Shown piece by piece: positions 18,528-63,328 of a stretch of 64,000 bases of DNA (positions are counted from its first letter, which is position 1; the number at the start of each line of letters is the position of its first letter). The stretch spans positions 525,530 through 589,529 of the forward strand of contig BJOX01000037.1 in assembly GCA_009731375.1 (NCBI GenBank), written 5' to 3'. Source of the stretch: Paulinella micropora. Its lineage: Eukaryota; Cercozoa; Imbricatea; Euglyphida. Position numbers and translations under genes: made by a program. The notes under the pieces are model-generated. The model ran no database searches. It saw nothing but the letters and a program-made list of their open reading frames with translations, and was not told the origin of the DNA.

Positions 18528-18700
18528 GTTTCTATGTATGTTTTCTATATATCTAATGTTGGTTTTTTACTTTTTTAGTGCTTGTATTTAATAGTTAAAT
18601 AGACCTGTCTATCCAACATAAATGATATATATATATATATATTTATTTATATATATATAATATTATTTTATCTTTAATATGATTTTTTTTCAGGTCTCAA
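18424..18700. repeat. AT-dinucleotide-rich tract upstream of the polymerase
   Basis: Long (TA)n runs at about 18,440-18,525 and 18,628-18,665 within almost pure A/T sequence. It probably contains the polymerase promoter, but no specific motif can be singled out. Confidence 0.7.
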
Positions 18701-18732
18701 TTTGGCCGACAATACTCTAGAGCCTAATAAGG

Positions 18733-18915
18733 TCAGCCTTTATTTTTTCTCTTTTCTCTTTTGATTTCCTCAGTATGTTTACTTTGTTTTTTTTTTTGAT
18801 AATATTCTTTTGCTCTCATAAGTGCTTTCTCTTTATTTCTTCTCTGATATTCTCTCATGCGTTCAGCATGTTTTGCCCTTGCATCCTCCGTAGTATATGT
18901 TGGTTTTCTACCAAT
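18733..18915 (-). CDS. Small basic helical protein (DNA-binding-like), no ATG
   Basis: Sixty codons open on the minus strand read GRKPTYTTEDARAKHAERMR and then YQRRNKEKALMRAKEYYQKK, ending KREKRKNKG and TGA at 18,733. The pattern GRKP.YTTE.AR...RYQ.NKEK...YY.KKK is one I know from short basic proteins of algal viruses and Polinton-like elements. At the position expected for the start (18,913-18,915) there is ATT, preceded by a stop two codons upstream, so the start codon appears mutated. It lies beyond the polymerase start across an AT tract and may be the last gene of the element. Confidence 0.45.
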   Translation of the reverse strand: MGRKPTYTTEDARAKHAERMREYQRRNKEKALMRAKEYYQKKKQSKHTEEIKREKRKNKG

Positions 18916-19404
18916 TTATATTATATATAATATAATTTTTATTTATTTAAATAGAAAATAATCAAACTAGCAATAGGGAGCACTTTTAATTTTTTCAAAA
19001 AAGATAACTAAGTTCAGCACAGCAAGAAAAACTAAGAAACAGGTTTTAATGTATCTTCGTGTTGATTTGAAAAAAGATAGATAAGTTATCTTTTTTTTAG
19101 AGTTTGAGAGAAATTCAAATATGGACTATTTAAGGCTTAATGATTGCTATATTGAATTTGGATAAAATTATGTATATTTTTGTTGAAATTAATAGTAAGA
19201 CGAATTTATATAAAAACAGCATTATTTTATATGAAAGATAACTGCGTTATAGTAATACCTATAGTAGTCTAGTAACCATAGGACATCTTTATTAGGCACT
19301 TGGTCCTTAAATACTGATGCTATGAGGGGTTTTCGGCAGGAGTATAATATACATACTAAATTTTGGGAAAGTTGAGCTTTCCAAGGACTCCCCACTCTCT
19401 CCAC
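18916..19404. other. Possible element/host junction, no gene
   Basis: AT-rich sequence with an imperfectly placed inverted pair AAAAAAGATAACT (18,997-19,009) and AGTTATCTTTTTT (19,084-19,096). Toward 19,366 it turns into CTTTCC/GGAAAG-rich sequence like that beside the telomere-like repeats at 21.1 kb. The right end of the virus-like element should be here, but I cannot define terminal inverted repeats. Confidence 0.3.
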
Positions 19405-19411
19405 TCCCCCC

Positions 19412-19442
<31 letters not shown>

Positions 19443-19557
19443 AAAATTNNNNNNNNNNCATACATACATACATACACACATACATACATACACACACACA
19501 CACACATACACACATACATACATACATACATACATACATACATACATACATACATAC
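19405..19557. repeat. Poly-C, poly-A, 10-base gap and CATA repeats
   Basis: A C run (19,405-19,432), an A run, Ns at 19,449-19,458, then (CATA)n/(CACA)n to 19,557. The gap within homopolymer means continuity across this point rests on scaffolding. Confidence 0.8.
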
Positions 19558-19789
19558 AAAGGAAAGTTGGTGAAAAGGTTTTGTTCAGGCCTGGCTGCGC
19601 AGAATTCCTAGAATACCCTTAGTAGTGCCTTTTTGGTAACCAAAGTCACGAACGGTTTTCTGATCAAAGTGTCATTCAAACAAAGACCATGACAGTCACG
19701 TTTTGGGTTAGACCTATGTTTTTGTTATGTAACAAAATTCAGTTTTGTAACAAACAAAGGTCCTCTTTGATTATGATAATTTTCTTATT
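19558..19789. other. Unique spacer, nothing recognised
   Basis: No frame, splice pattern or transposon sequence that I can recognise. Confidence 0.4.
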
Positions 19790-19813
19790 TCTTTTTTCTT
19801 TTTCGAATTTCTG

Positions 19814-19858
<45 letters not shown>

Positions 19859-21016
19859 TTTCTTTCTTTCTTTCTTTCTTTCTTGTTCTTTTTCCTTTTA
19901 TATGTTTCTTTTTTCTTTTTTATTTATTTTTATTTCTTTGATTCTGATAATTTTCTTATTTCTTTTTTTCTTTTTCGAATAATTTCTTTTTTCAAATTAT
20001 TTTTTCTTATTTCATTTTCCATTTTCTCTTTTTTTTTCTTCTTTCTTTCTTCTTTCTTTATCTTTTTTCTTTTCTCTTTTTTCTTTTTTCTTTTTTCTTG
20101 TTCTTGTTTCTTGTTTCTTGTTTCTTGTTTCTTGTTTCTTTTTGTTTCTTTCTTTTTTATTTTTCTTTTTCTTTTCTTTTCTTTTTTTTTCTTTTTCCTT
20201 TTTCTTTTTCCATTTTCTTTTTTTTCTGTTCTTTTTTCTGTTGGATTTTTCTGTTTTTCGTTTTTCTTTTTTCTTTTTTCTTTTTTCTTTTTGCTTTTTT
20301 GTTTTTGCTTGTTCTTTTCTTTGTTTCTTTAGATTAAGGGTTAGATTAAGGGTTAGAGTAAGTGTTAGATTAAGTGTTAGGGTTAGGGTTAAGGTTAGGG
20401 TTAGGATTAGGGTTAGTGTTCAGGTTAGAGTAAGTGTTGGAGTAAGTGTTAGATTAAGAGTAAGGGTTAGAGTAAGAGTTAAAGTAAGAGTTAGATTAAG
20501 TGTTAGTGTTAGGGTTAAGGTTAGGGTTTCTTGTTTCTTTTTGTTTCTTTCTTTTTTCTTTTTTCTTTTTCTTTTCTTTTTTTTTTTTTCTTTTTCTTTT
20601 TCCATTTTCTTTTTTTTCTGTTCTTTTTTCTGTTTGATTTTTTTTTCTTTTTTCTTTTTTCTTTTTTCTTTTTTCTTTTCGCTTTTTGTTTTTGCTTGTT
20701 CTTTTTTTTGTTTTTTTAGATTAAGGGTTAGATTAAGGGTTAGAGTAAGTGTTAGATTGAGTTTTAGGGTTAGGGCTAAGGTTAGGGTTAGGATTAGGGT
20801 TAGTGTTCAGGTTAGAGTAAGTGTTGGAGTAAGTGTTAGATTAAGTTGAAGAGTAAGGGTTAGAGTAAGAGTTAGAGTAAGGGTTAGATTAAGTGTTAGG
20901 GTTAGGGTTAAGGTTAGGGTTAGGGTTAGCGTGAGGGTTAGTGTTAAAGTTAGTGTTAAGGTTATGGTTAGTGTTAGGTTAGGGTTAGGGTTGGTTAGGG
21001 TTAGTTAGGGTCAGGG

Positions 21017-21049
<33 letters not shown>

Positions 21050-21192
21050 TAGGGTTAGGGTTAGGATTAGGATTAGGATTAGGATTAGGGTTAGGGTTAG
21101 GGTTAGACTTTCCATGCTTTCCCAACTTTCCCAACTTTCCCAACTTTCCAAAGTTAGGGTTAGGGTTAGGGTTAGTTAGGGTTAGGGTTAGA

Positions 21193-21228
<36 letters not shown>

Positions 21229-21250
21229 GGTTAGGGTTAGGATTAGACTT
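19790..21250. repeat. Polypyrimidine and degenerate TTAGGG telomere-like array, block repeated twice
   Basis: TTTC-rich sequence (19,790-20,330), GTTAG/TTAGGG variants (20,331-20,527), a second TTTC block (20,528-20,718) and a second, longer TTAGGG-like block (20,719-21,250). The two pyrimidine-plus-telomere blocks are offset by about 390 bp. Runs of canonical GGGTTA occur at about 21,000-21,110 and 21,160-21,240, alternating with CTTTCCCAA heptamers (21,110-21,150 and 21,247-21,310). Confidence 0.75.
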
Positions 21251-21343
21251 TCCATGCTTCCCAACTTTCCCAACTTTCCCAACTTTCCCCACTATCCCCA
21301 CTTTCCCCACTTTATTGAAGGGAGGGGGGGGGGGGGGGGGGGT

Positions 21344-21546
21344 NNNNNNNNNNNNNNNNNNNNNNNNNNNNNNNNNNNNNNNNNNNNNNNNNNNNNNNNN
21401 NNNNNNNNNNNNNNNNNNNNNNNNNNNNNNNNNNNNNNNNNNNNNNNNNNNNNNNNNNNNNNNNNNNNNNNNNNNNNNNNNNNNNNNNNNNNNNNNNNNN
21501 NNNNNNNNNNNNNNNNNNNNNNNNNNNNNNNNNNNNNNNNNNNNNN
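21344..21546. other. Assembly gap
   Basis: 203 Ns flanked on both sides by G runs. Confidence 0.95.
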
Positions 21547-21895
21547 GGAGGGAGGGGGGGGGGAGGGAGGATTCATAGCCCCCCTCAGCTTTCTCGAGAA
21601 AGTTAACTTCTGTTACTATCCGGGGGGCGGGGGGGCTCAACCTTGGTACGTATATTATACCCCAGCCGGGTTTTCTGAAGGACTTCCATGGTGCCATTAA
21701 AGAGCTTTTATAAGCTCTAGAGGTTGTCAAACCCATATAGGTCGCGTGGTTAGGTATGGAGGTTTCTTTTCGGAATTGTGGATGGGCGCTTGGATGATAT
21801 TGTTTTTGGAGGCTCTTGGATCCTGTGACTTGTGTTTAGTTAGGCGATTTTGGATTTTCAGTATGCATAAATTATTTTAGCTTAAAGAAGTCATC
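21547..21895. other. Spacer, nothing recognised
   Basis: Mixed-composition sequence after the gap. A hairpin-like AGAGCTTTTATAAGCTCT lies near 21,701. It could be the 3' untranslated part of a LINE, because it leads into the LINE 3' end at 21,896. Confidence 0.3.
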
Positions 21896-21994
21896 CCAGT
21901 AGTCCTGCTTCTGGTTTGTGTTTAGGAGTATAGTTTCCGTAAAGGGAACTGCTTTCCTATTAAACTACTACTACTACTACAACTACTACTACTA
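21896..21994 (+). mobile_element. LINE 3' end with ACT tail (copy 1)
   Basis: AGTAGTCCTGCTTCTGG through CTTTCCTATTAAAC followed by (ACT)n. The same sequence recurs at 22,393-22,476 after a LINE coding fragment, which identifies it as that family's 3' end. Confidence 0.6.
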
Positions 21995-22042
21995 AAAGCC
22001 ACCAGACATCCAAACACCATTTGGAAGCCACCCATTTACAAA

Positions 22043-22478
22043 GGTGATGAAGGCTGATAGGATAAAAAAGCTAAGAAGTGCAACAATATGGTACTTGCTA
22101 TGGGAATTAGAAGGGGGTTGCACCTAACATAGCTATGCAACTTATTACTTCTTCAGTCTTTCAGTCCATGGATTGGGGGTCTGAATTTTGGCACCCAAAA
22201 AGAACATGGGAAGAAGACAATAAAATAAATTACTATTTTGCTCGCAAAATTTTGCGTGTACCTAAAGATTTTCCTAATATTGCCTGTCAAGGGGAGTTAG
22301 GATTATGGTCAGTAGTTGGAAGAGGGAATATGAAAAGACTTTCCTTTTTAAAGTCCCTACTCTCGTTCCCTGACCACAGTCTGCTTCACCAGTAGTCCTG
22401 CTTCTGGCTTGTCTTTAGGAGTATAGTTTCCGTAACGGAAGCTGCTTTCCTATTAAACGACTACTACTACTACTACTA
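22043..22478 (+). mobile_element. 5'-truncated LINE fragment (copy 2) with ACT tail
   Basis: Coding remnant SSVFQSMDWGSEFWHPKRTW to SLLSFPDHSLLHQ, about 85% like the corresponding part of copy 3 (23,291-23,640), then directly the 3' end and (ACT)n. The C-terminal part present in copy 3 is missing, so an internal deletion joins codon LLHQ to the 3' untranslated region. Confidence 0.65.
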
Positions 22479-22479
22479 G

Positions 22480-24050
22480 GTAAAGGAGATAGACTCAAAG
22501 CATCTCAATACAGACCTGTAAGTCTCCTGTAACACTATTGTCTGCTATTGACAAATTTTATGCTATTGTTTTACTTAATACGCTGAAGGTATGGGTAGAC
22601 ATGTCTAATTTGTTGCCTATTGAACAGCTGCAGGGCGGGCAAGGAAGTCAACATCAAATCTTCCTACTCCACGAGATCATTACTAATCGCAAAGGTCCAA
22701 CTTTCGCTGCCTTTCTTGATGTCTCAAAAGCGTTTGATTAAGTTGAGAGAGACATTTTATGGAGGAAGTTGGAGAGCATGGGTATGTCCTCTTTTTTGCT
22801 GTCTGCCCTGAAAGGCTTATATTCCAGGGTACAGAATAGAGTAGACACGGCTGAAGGTATGTCCTCTTGGTTTGATACTAATAGGGGGGTAAGACAAGGA
22901 TGCCCTATCCCTCTACTATATTGCCTATATACTGCAGATTTAGCTCCTGGACTGCGCTTCTCTAGTAATGGGGCTTCGATATCGATAGGAGCCCAAGATA
23001 ATGGGCTTTCTTTTCTTTGTCTTTGAGTTGCCTTTTATACATAGATGATATTGTCTTGTTATCTAACTCTGGTCATGACCTACAAAAGCAATTGGACACT
23101 TGTGCATTGTGGGCAAAAGAGAATAAATAATGCTGAATTTAATTAAGACAAATCTAACGTTGTTTTTAGAAGTGGTAAGTCTGGAGGTACATATAAAGAT
23201 TTCAAATAGTCTTTGTTGGGACACGAGGATCTTGAGACTGATTCTGACATGTACCTGGGAGCTATTTTTGACAAGTCTCTTACGTGGAACATGATGAAGA
23301 CAGATAGGCTAAAAAAAGCAAAGCAATGCATCAATATGGTGCTTGCTATGGGGATAAGAAGGGGGGTAGCGCCTAATACAGCTATGCAACTTATCACCTC
23401 TTCTGTCTTTCAGTCTATGGATTGGGGGTCTGAATTCTGGCATCCAAAAAGAACTTGGGAAGAAGGCGATAAAATCAATTATTACCTTGCCAGAAAAATT
23501 TTACGTGTCCCAAAGGATTTCCCAAACCTTGCTTGCCAAGGGGAGTTAGGTTTATGGTCAGTGGTAGGAAGAGATAACATGAAAAGACTTACCTTCCTTA
23601 AATCATTGCTGTCTTTTCCTGAAGATAGTTTGCTTCATCAAATGTTTAGAATTGGTTGTTTGAACACTCTAACAAAGACTAGTAATAAGTGGGTAGGGAA
23701 GGTTATCATAAATCTAAAAATGATCGATCCGGAGTCTCCTATACAAAATTTGCTTTCCTTTGTTAAGAATAGCTCTAAAGACTCTATCAAAATGTTTATG
23801 CACACCATGAACATTTAATTTTGAAAAACAATTTATCTATGTCTAACCTATCCTTTTACAAATCGGTTAAGAAAAATCTTTCTATGGAGCTTTATTTAAA
23901 GAAGGGTAATTATAAAGGTGGCAGAAGATTAATTTCTTTGGCCAGAGCTGGCTGCCTCGTTTTGGGTTATCACATAGAGGTTTTGGTATCCCTGCTAACA
24001 CTCCTTGTGGAATGTGTAACTGGTGAGCATTCTGAATTGCATGTCTTTAT
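22480..24050 (+). mobile_element. Non-LTR retrotransposon (LINE) reverse transcriptase remnant (copy 3)
   Basis: Pieces of a reverse transcriptase in order: LPIEQLQGGQGSQHQ, FAAFLDVSKAFD (motif A), NRGVRQGCPIPLLYCLYTAD, FYIDDIVLLSNSG (YxDD, about 23,035-23,075), then the thumb region and the long frame 23,213-23,818. Several stops and frame changes, including one right after KAFD and others around 23,020-23,210, make it inactive. The 5' part and endonuclease are absent. It is followed within a few tens of bases by the piggyBac gene, so the LINE 3' end may have been displaced by that insertion. Confidence 0.75.
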
Positions 24051-26225
24051 GATTCCCCGAAACCAGCCTCACTGATTGATGACGAAACAGAGGAAAAGGA
24101 AGTGAAACAGCCTGCAAAAAAAAGACAAAAGTAAGTTCGTTATTTTAGTCAAGCTTGCATGCACAGTTTCGTTGTTGTAGGAGAAAGAAAAGAGCAGACA
24201 GTGAGGAAAAGAACAGGAACGAAGGTCCACTGCATGGGTAGGCTTCGAATGACAACAATCACTTGCTGTTGCTCGTTTTTGTTTGCTTACTTATTCACTC
24301 CAACTTTGGCACCCTCAAAAACAGTACATACCTCTGCTCACTGACTGCATCCAGACAAAAAACTGTACACATTTCGTCTCTATTCACACCAAACCTGTGC
24401 ACGGTGTCTGTGAATGCTTTGCAGGTCTGGTGAGGGAGGAGAGCTCGAGGAAGGGGCAGAAGGAGCAAGGGAAGAACATGACAACAAAGTCGAGCTCACA
24501 GAGGAAGAAATTTCCGAAGATTCTGAGTCCGAAGACGAGGCTGGAGTTGAGGCTGAGCCCCAAGAAAGCGATGAGCCCCAAGAAAGCGATGCTCTATCAC
24601 CCAGTGAACTCTTTTCTTCAGCTAAATGGGTAAAAGGAGACTCTCCTGCTACTCCTGTACCTGACTTTGACGGAGAGAGACGATTCAACCCAAACTATGA
24701 CACTGGAGACGCTACAACTCTGACATTAATTTTTTCACAATATGTTAGTATGCCCATGATTGACCGGTGGACGGAGTGGTGCAACATGTACGCTAGACAG
24801 AGACGTAATCAGAAGGGCGGAGGACAAATTCGGTACATCAAGCCCGTCTGTCCCAACGAGATGCTTGCGTTATATGCATCCACATTGCTATGGGTGCCCA
24901 TCTCAAGAGACAGATTGATTTTTGGAGGGGCTATGTCAACCCCTTGATCCAGTATCCCGACCTGACACCTATCATGACCGAGAAGAGGTTTATCGAAATC
25001 AAACTCATATTTCAGCCCAACGATCCCACCTTAAAGAAGTCGTCTTCCAATCCCGATTACGACCGCCTGCATCACGACAATTTGAACGAGGTTTCAAAGA
25101 CTATGATGAGTTTGGGTCAGTTCGTTTCAGCAGACGAAGCTTTGATTCCGTTCAGGGAACGTTCTTTCATGCGTGTCTACATGAAAGACAAGCCAGGCAA
25201 GTACGGTTTCAAAGTGTACCAAGCCAACGACCCGGAGTCTGGATTTGCGTATCACCTCAAAGTGTACGCTGGTGCGCAGACATTGACGCCTGTGCAACAG
25301 TCCGGCAACGGGGCAACGTCGACCTCATCATGGCGATGGTAGACGAGCGCAAAACCCAAAAAGGCACTGTTTGGGTCACCGATCGCTAACACAGCTCCCT
25401 GCTTTTGTGTCATGAGCTGCATAGGAAGTATGAGCAGTACTTGATAGGGACTATTATGGCTAATCGACTTTATGGTGCCAAGGACGTGTTAGATGAGATC
25501 AAGACAACAGAGCCTCGAGGTACCATGAATAGCTGCTACATGGAAGACGGCCCTCCAGTCACGCTCGTTGGAAAGACAGGAGAGTGTGCACTTTTGTTTC
25601 CTCAGTTCAAGGCGGTGCGTTGGATCACGTTCAGAGGATTGTCGACAGCAAGGGCAACAGAGAAGCAATTAACACCTATGCGTTTGTTAAGCTGTACAAC
25701 CAGTACATGGGTGGCACTGATACGCAGGACCGACTTCGACTAGGATCGGGAGCAGAAAGGGTTCGAAGGGCAGTCAAGCCCTGGTACAAACTATTTCTGG
25801 GATTGCTAGACACTGCAGTGACTAACACTACCATAGTGTACAAAGGATTGCTGCTGCAAAGGGAGCACAGTGAGGATGTGTCCATTCCATCTCGTCATCA
25901 AATGATTGAGAAGTTGCTGTCACTGTTGGAGAAGCATATTCGGGAAGCCAAGACACGTGACCTGGATGAGACCGAAGACGAACTCGATGAGGATGGTGTA
26001 CTTCGATCAGGTGTCATTAGAAGGGACAAGCTGTGCGATGGTATGCTTGAGCAAGTTAATGTTTCGGGTTGGGGCAATACTCAGCAGGAGGATGGGAAAC
26101 GTCGCGGCAAACATCCCTCGCATTGTGTTTTGTGTCGGCGTGCGGGACATCGCAAACGGTCTTCTTTTTACTGCTCTAAGTGTCGTCTTGTGCTCTGCCG
26201 CTACCCATGTTTTGAGAATAATTAA
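24051..26225 (+). mobile_element. piggyBac-type (DDE) transposase gene with two introns, broken
   Basis: Exon 1 ends VKQPAKKRQK at GTAAGT (24,130). A 49-base intron ends TTGTAG; exon 2 is a basic segment (KKRADSEEKNRN). A second intron runs from GTAGGC (about 24,239) to TTTGCAG (24,424). The body has an acidic N-terminus, then the DDE_Tnp_1_7 core: SADEALIPFRERSF (first Asp, about 25,130), VWVTDR (second Asp, about 25,380) and YNQYMGGTDTQDRLR (third Asp, about 25,705). The C-terminus is a Cys/His zinc finger, HCVLCRRAGHRKR followed by YCSKCRLVLC. Frame changes near 24,930, 25,315 and 25,600 and a stop at 25,386 inactivate it. piggyBac proteins move DNA by cut and paste at TTAA. Terminal repeats were not found by eye. 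Confidence 0.78.
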
Positions 26226-26228
26226 TAT

Positions 26229-26618
26229 TTAAATATTAAAGCATCTGGCCGGTTCAAACGGGTTCAAAATCATTAAATTTTTCATTGTTTTTTTCTTCTG
26301 CGTCTTCTGCTTCTTCTCCAACTCCACTTCCTCACTGCTATCCGGCAGACAGAACTGAAAATGAACTATGTCTTTTCTGCCGTAGTTGCCTGCATGAACT
26401 AGTCGTGGATCTAGACCCATGATGCCGTCCCCTCGCTGCGGCTTCGCAAAGTCTGGTTGGCGGCACCCGGGCTCATCAGGTCCCATGAACTTCATATCAC
26501 CAATCAGAGCTTGCATGTTAGGCACATGCTGATAGCGTTCATAGCTCTCAGTGCAGCTTAGTATACTGACTAGACTGAGTACTAGTACTACTGTAGTAGT
26601 ACTAGCCCTTAACGTCAC
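26229..26618 (-). CDS. Hypothetical protein with signal-peptide-like N-terminus
   Basis: A 129-codon frame converging on the piggyBac gene. It begins MTLRASTTTVVLVLSLVSIL, a possible signal peptide, and continues YQHVPNMQALIGDMKFMGPD with a Lys-rich end. An 11-base inverted repeat (CTAGTACTACT / AGTAGTACTAG, 26,582-26,605) overlaps the start region. There is no family I recognise, and it could be a chance frame inside transposon debris. Confidence 0.25.
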   Translation of the reverse strand: MTLRASTTTVVLVLSLVSILSCTESYERYQHVPNMQALIGDMKFMGPDEPGCRQPDFAKPQRGDGIMGLDPRLVHAGNYGRKDIVHFQFCLPDSSEEVELEKKQKTQKKKTMKNLMILNPFEPARCFNI

Positions 26619-26639
26619 GGTCCACTAGATCCACTTAAG

Positions 26640-27578
26640 TGGATGTAAATTTTATGAGTGCTCATTTCGAGTCACCTGCCAGTGCGCAGGATGACAGTGA
26701 GGAAGTGGAGCCTTGCAGAAGAAGCAGAAGAAGCAGAAAGAGGACACTGAGTGCGTAAAGAAGTGAGACGGGGATGCAGGCCGCGACACCCACAGGAGGG
26801 GAGTCGGGAGAAAGGTAGGAAGAGAAGCAGACCCAAGCTGAGAGGAGCTAATAGACAAAGTCAGTGAAGAAATACAATATGTACAGTTACAGGGTCCTGG
26901 TCACGGCATGTTTAGTTTTAATTATTAGTATCTGTATCATATAAGTTACCCACTAACGTTTGTTTTCGCGTCCAATAGAAATTATTCTTACTGTTCAAGT
27001 TTTCTTTTTTATCAATATTGTTAGTATCATTAGCACGCCAGATGCGTTTGAAACGGTATTGCTTATTAAAATTACCTGGTATAATTAGTTATAATACATC
27101 TCTACCTGTGGCAAGTATTCTTTTATTAAAGTTGTGTATGCGTAAAGTAAATGTATTAAACTTTAAATGAGCCTCATGTTTCCACTGTCAAAGTATTGAC
27201 AGGTATTTGTTGGTTATTAAAACTGTAAGTGCCATAAACTGGAAAGTGGAACCCTACACCAAGCGCCTGCTCGCTAGGCAAAAGTAAAATAATTTATTCT
27301 ATAATAACTTAAATATAATTGATTATATTCACGTACTAAAAAAAATATTATTTATCAACATTATTTGTATTTAGTTTCTTTGATATTTCAGTTTCAATTT
27401 ATAGCAAATATTCCCTCAGTAGTATAAAAATTATAGTATTGTATACTTCCGTTTAAATTTATCCGTACCATTGGCAAGTATTCTCTTATAGAAGTTATAG
27501 TGTTTGTGTAAAATTAAATGTAATAAAATCATAGTGTTTGTGTAAAATTAATTGCTATAAACTGCAAAGGGGCCCCCT
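26640..27578. other. AT-rich intergenic DNA with a diverged tandem duplication
   Basis: Two diverged copies, offset by about 360 bp, share GGCAAGTATTCTTTTAT-like and CTATAAACTGGAAAG-like segments (about 27,110-27,290 and 27,470-27,575). GTGTTTGTGTAAAATTAA is itself repeated near 27,505 and 27,535. No gene seen; the minus frame 26652-26858 has no coding character. Confidence 0.45.
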
Positions 27579-27628
27579 ACGCCAACCCCGCCTCGCCGCG
27601 CGACAGCGCGGCGAGGCGGGGTTGGCGT
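27579..27628. repeat. Perfect 23-bp GC-rich hairpin with 4-base loop
   Basis: Left arm 27,579-27,601, loop GACA 27,602-27,605, right arm 27,606-27,628. The arms are exact reverse complements (ACGCCAACCCCGCC...). It stands alone in AT-rich DNA between GGGGCCCCCT and a C run. Confidence 0.85.
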
Positions 27629-28058
27629 TGGCCCCCCCCCCACTGCTTGTTACACATGCCCTGCGGGCCAAAAAACCTCTCTAACTATATCTATTACACC
27701 TCGGCTCTGCCGGACCCGAAATCTTTCATGTTCTTCGGTTAAGCATTTAGTTACTAAATAATGTGATAGGGGTCTGACCGCTAATCAGCGAACCAGACTC
27801 GGTAAATAGCTTCTCCGTTTATCTCTTCTTCCTTGGATCTCATTTATCGACTCGATCTCATTCTCTACTTGTTTCACCGTAAACTTGATACGATGACATA
27901 TTGCCAGCGCCTTTCAATCTCGACCAAATAGACTAACGACACACGATCGTACATGTCTTTCTCTGCAAACCATGACCATGTTGACCCGTATTGAGTGATC
28001 CGCAAATCTGCAACTCCCCTCCCCTTCCACACTCACTTTTGAATATATTAATATTTCA

Positions 28059-28112
<54 letters not shown>

Positions 28113-28241
28113 NNNNNNNNNNACTACTGCTATTGCTGCGGAGTGGTCATCCGCAAATCTTAAAAGCGAGAAGGGGAGTTAGTTCTGTGCGTCAATCTTT
28201 TCCGTTGCATATTCGTATCACTATACTATCAATAATTCGCT
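27629..28241. repeat. Spacer with poly-A tract and gap downstream of the host gene
   Basis: Unrecognised unique sequence to 28,060, an A run of about 50 bases, Ns 28,113-28,122, then unique sequence. ATCCGCAAATCT occurs on both sides of the gap (28,008 and 28,149). The 3' untranslated region of the host gene should lie here. Confidence 0.4.
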
Positions 28242-62995
<34,754 letters not shown>

Positions 62996-63011
62996 CTAGA
63001 GGGAAACAGAA

Positions 63012-63043
<32 letters not shown>

Positions 63044-63085
63044 AGAGAGAATAGAGAAGAGAGAGAGAGAGAGAGGAGAGAGAGG

Positions 63086-63129
<44 letters not shown>

Positions 63130-63160
63130 AGAAAGAAGAGAGAGAGAGAGGGGGCGGGAG

Positions 63161-63202
<42 letters not shown>

Positions 63203-63211
63203 CAAGTGTGT

Positions 63212-63271
<60 letters not shown>

Positions 63272-63328
63272 TATTTCGCCCACTGCTGCAATAACTTGAG
63301 TCCTCAGCATTGTCTAGAGAGAGAGAGA
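62996..63328. repeat. GA repeats with a copy of the 5' half of exon 1
   Basis: (GA)n with G and GT interruptions. 63,270-63,314 repeats the acceptor side of exon 1 (TMLRTQVIAAVGEIL on the minus strand). Ns follow, 63,329-64,000. Confidence 0.8.

Noticed and set aside
20331-21250. True chromosome end
   Set aside because: The TTAGGG-like array is degenerate, internal, and followed by more than 40 kb of assembled sequence.
21254-21736. Frames crossing the 203-base gap
   Set aside because: Most of the translation is Ns and the flanks are homopolymer G/C.
26652-26858. Minus frame of 68 codons
   Set aside because: Low-complexity Ser/Phe/Cys composition, no start context or motif.
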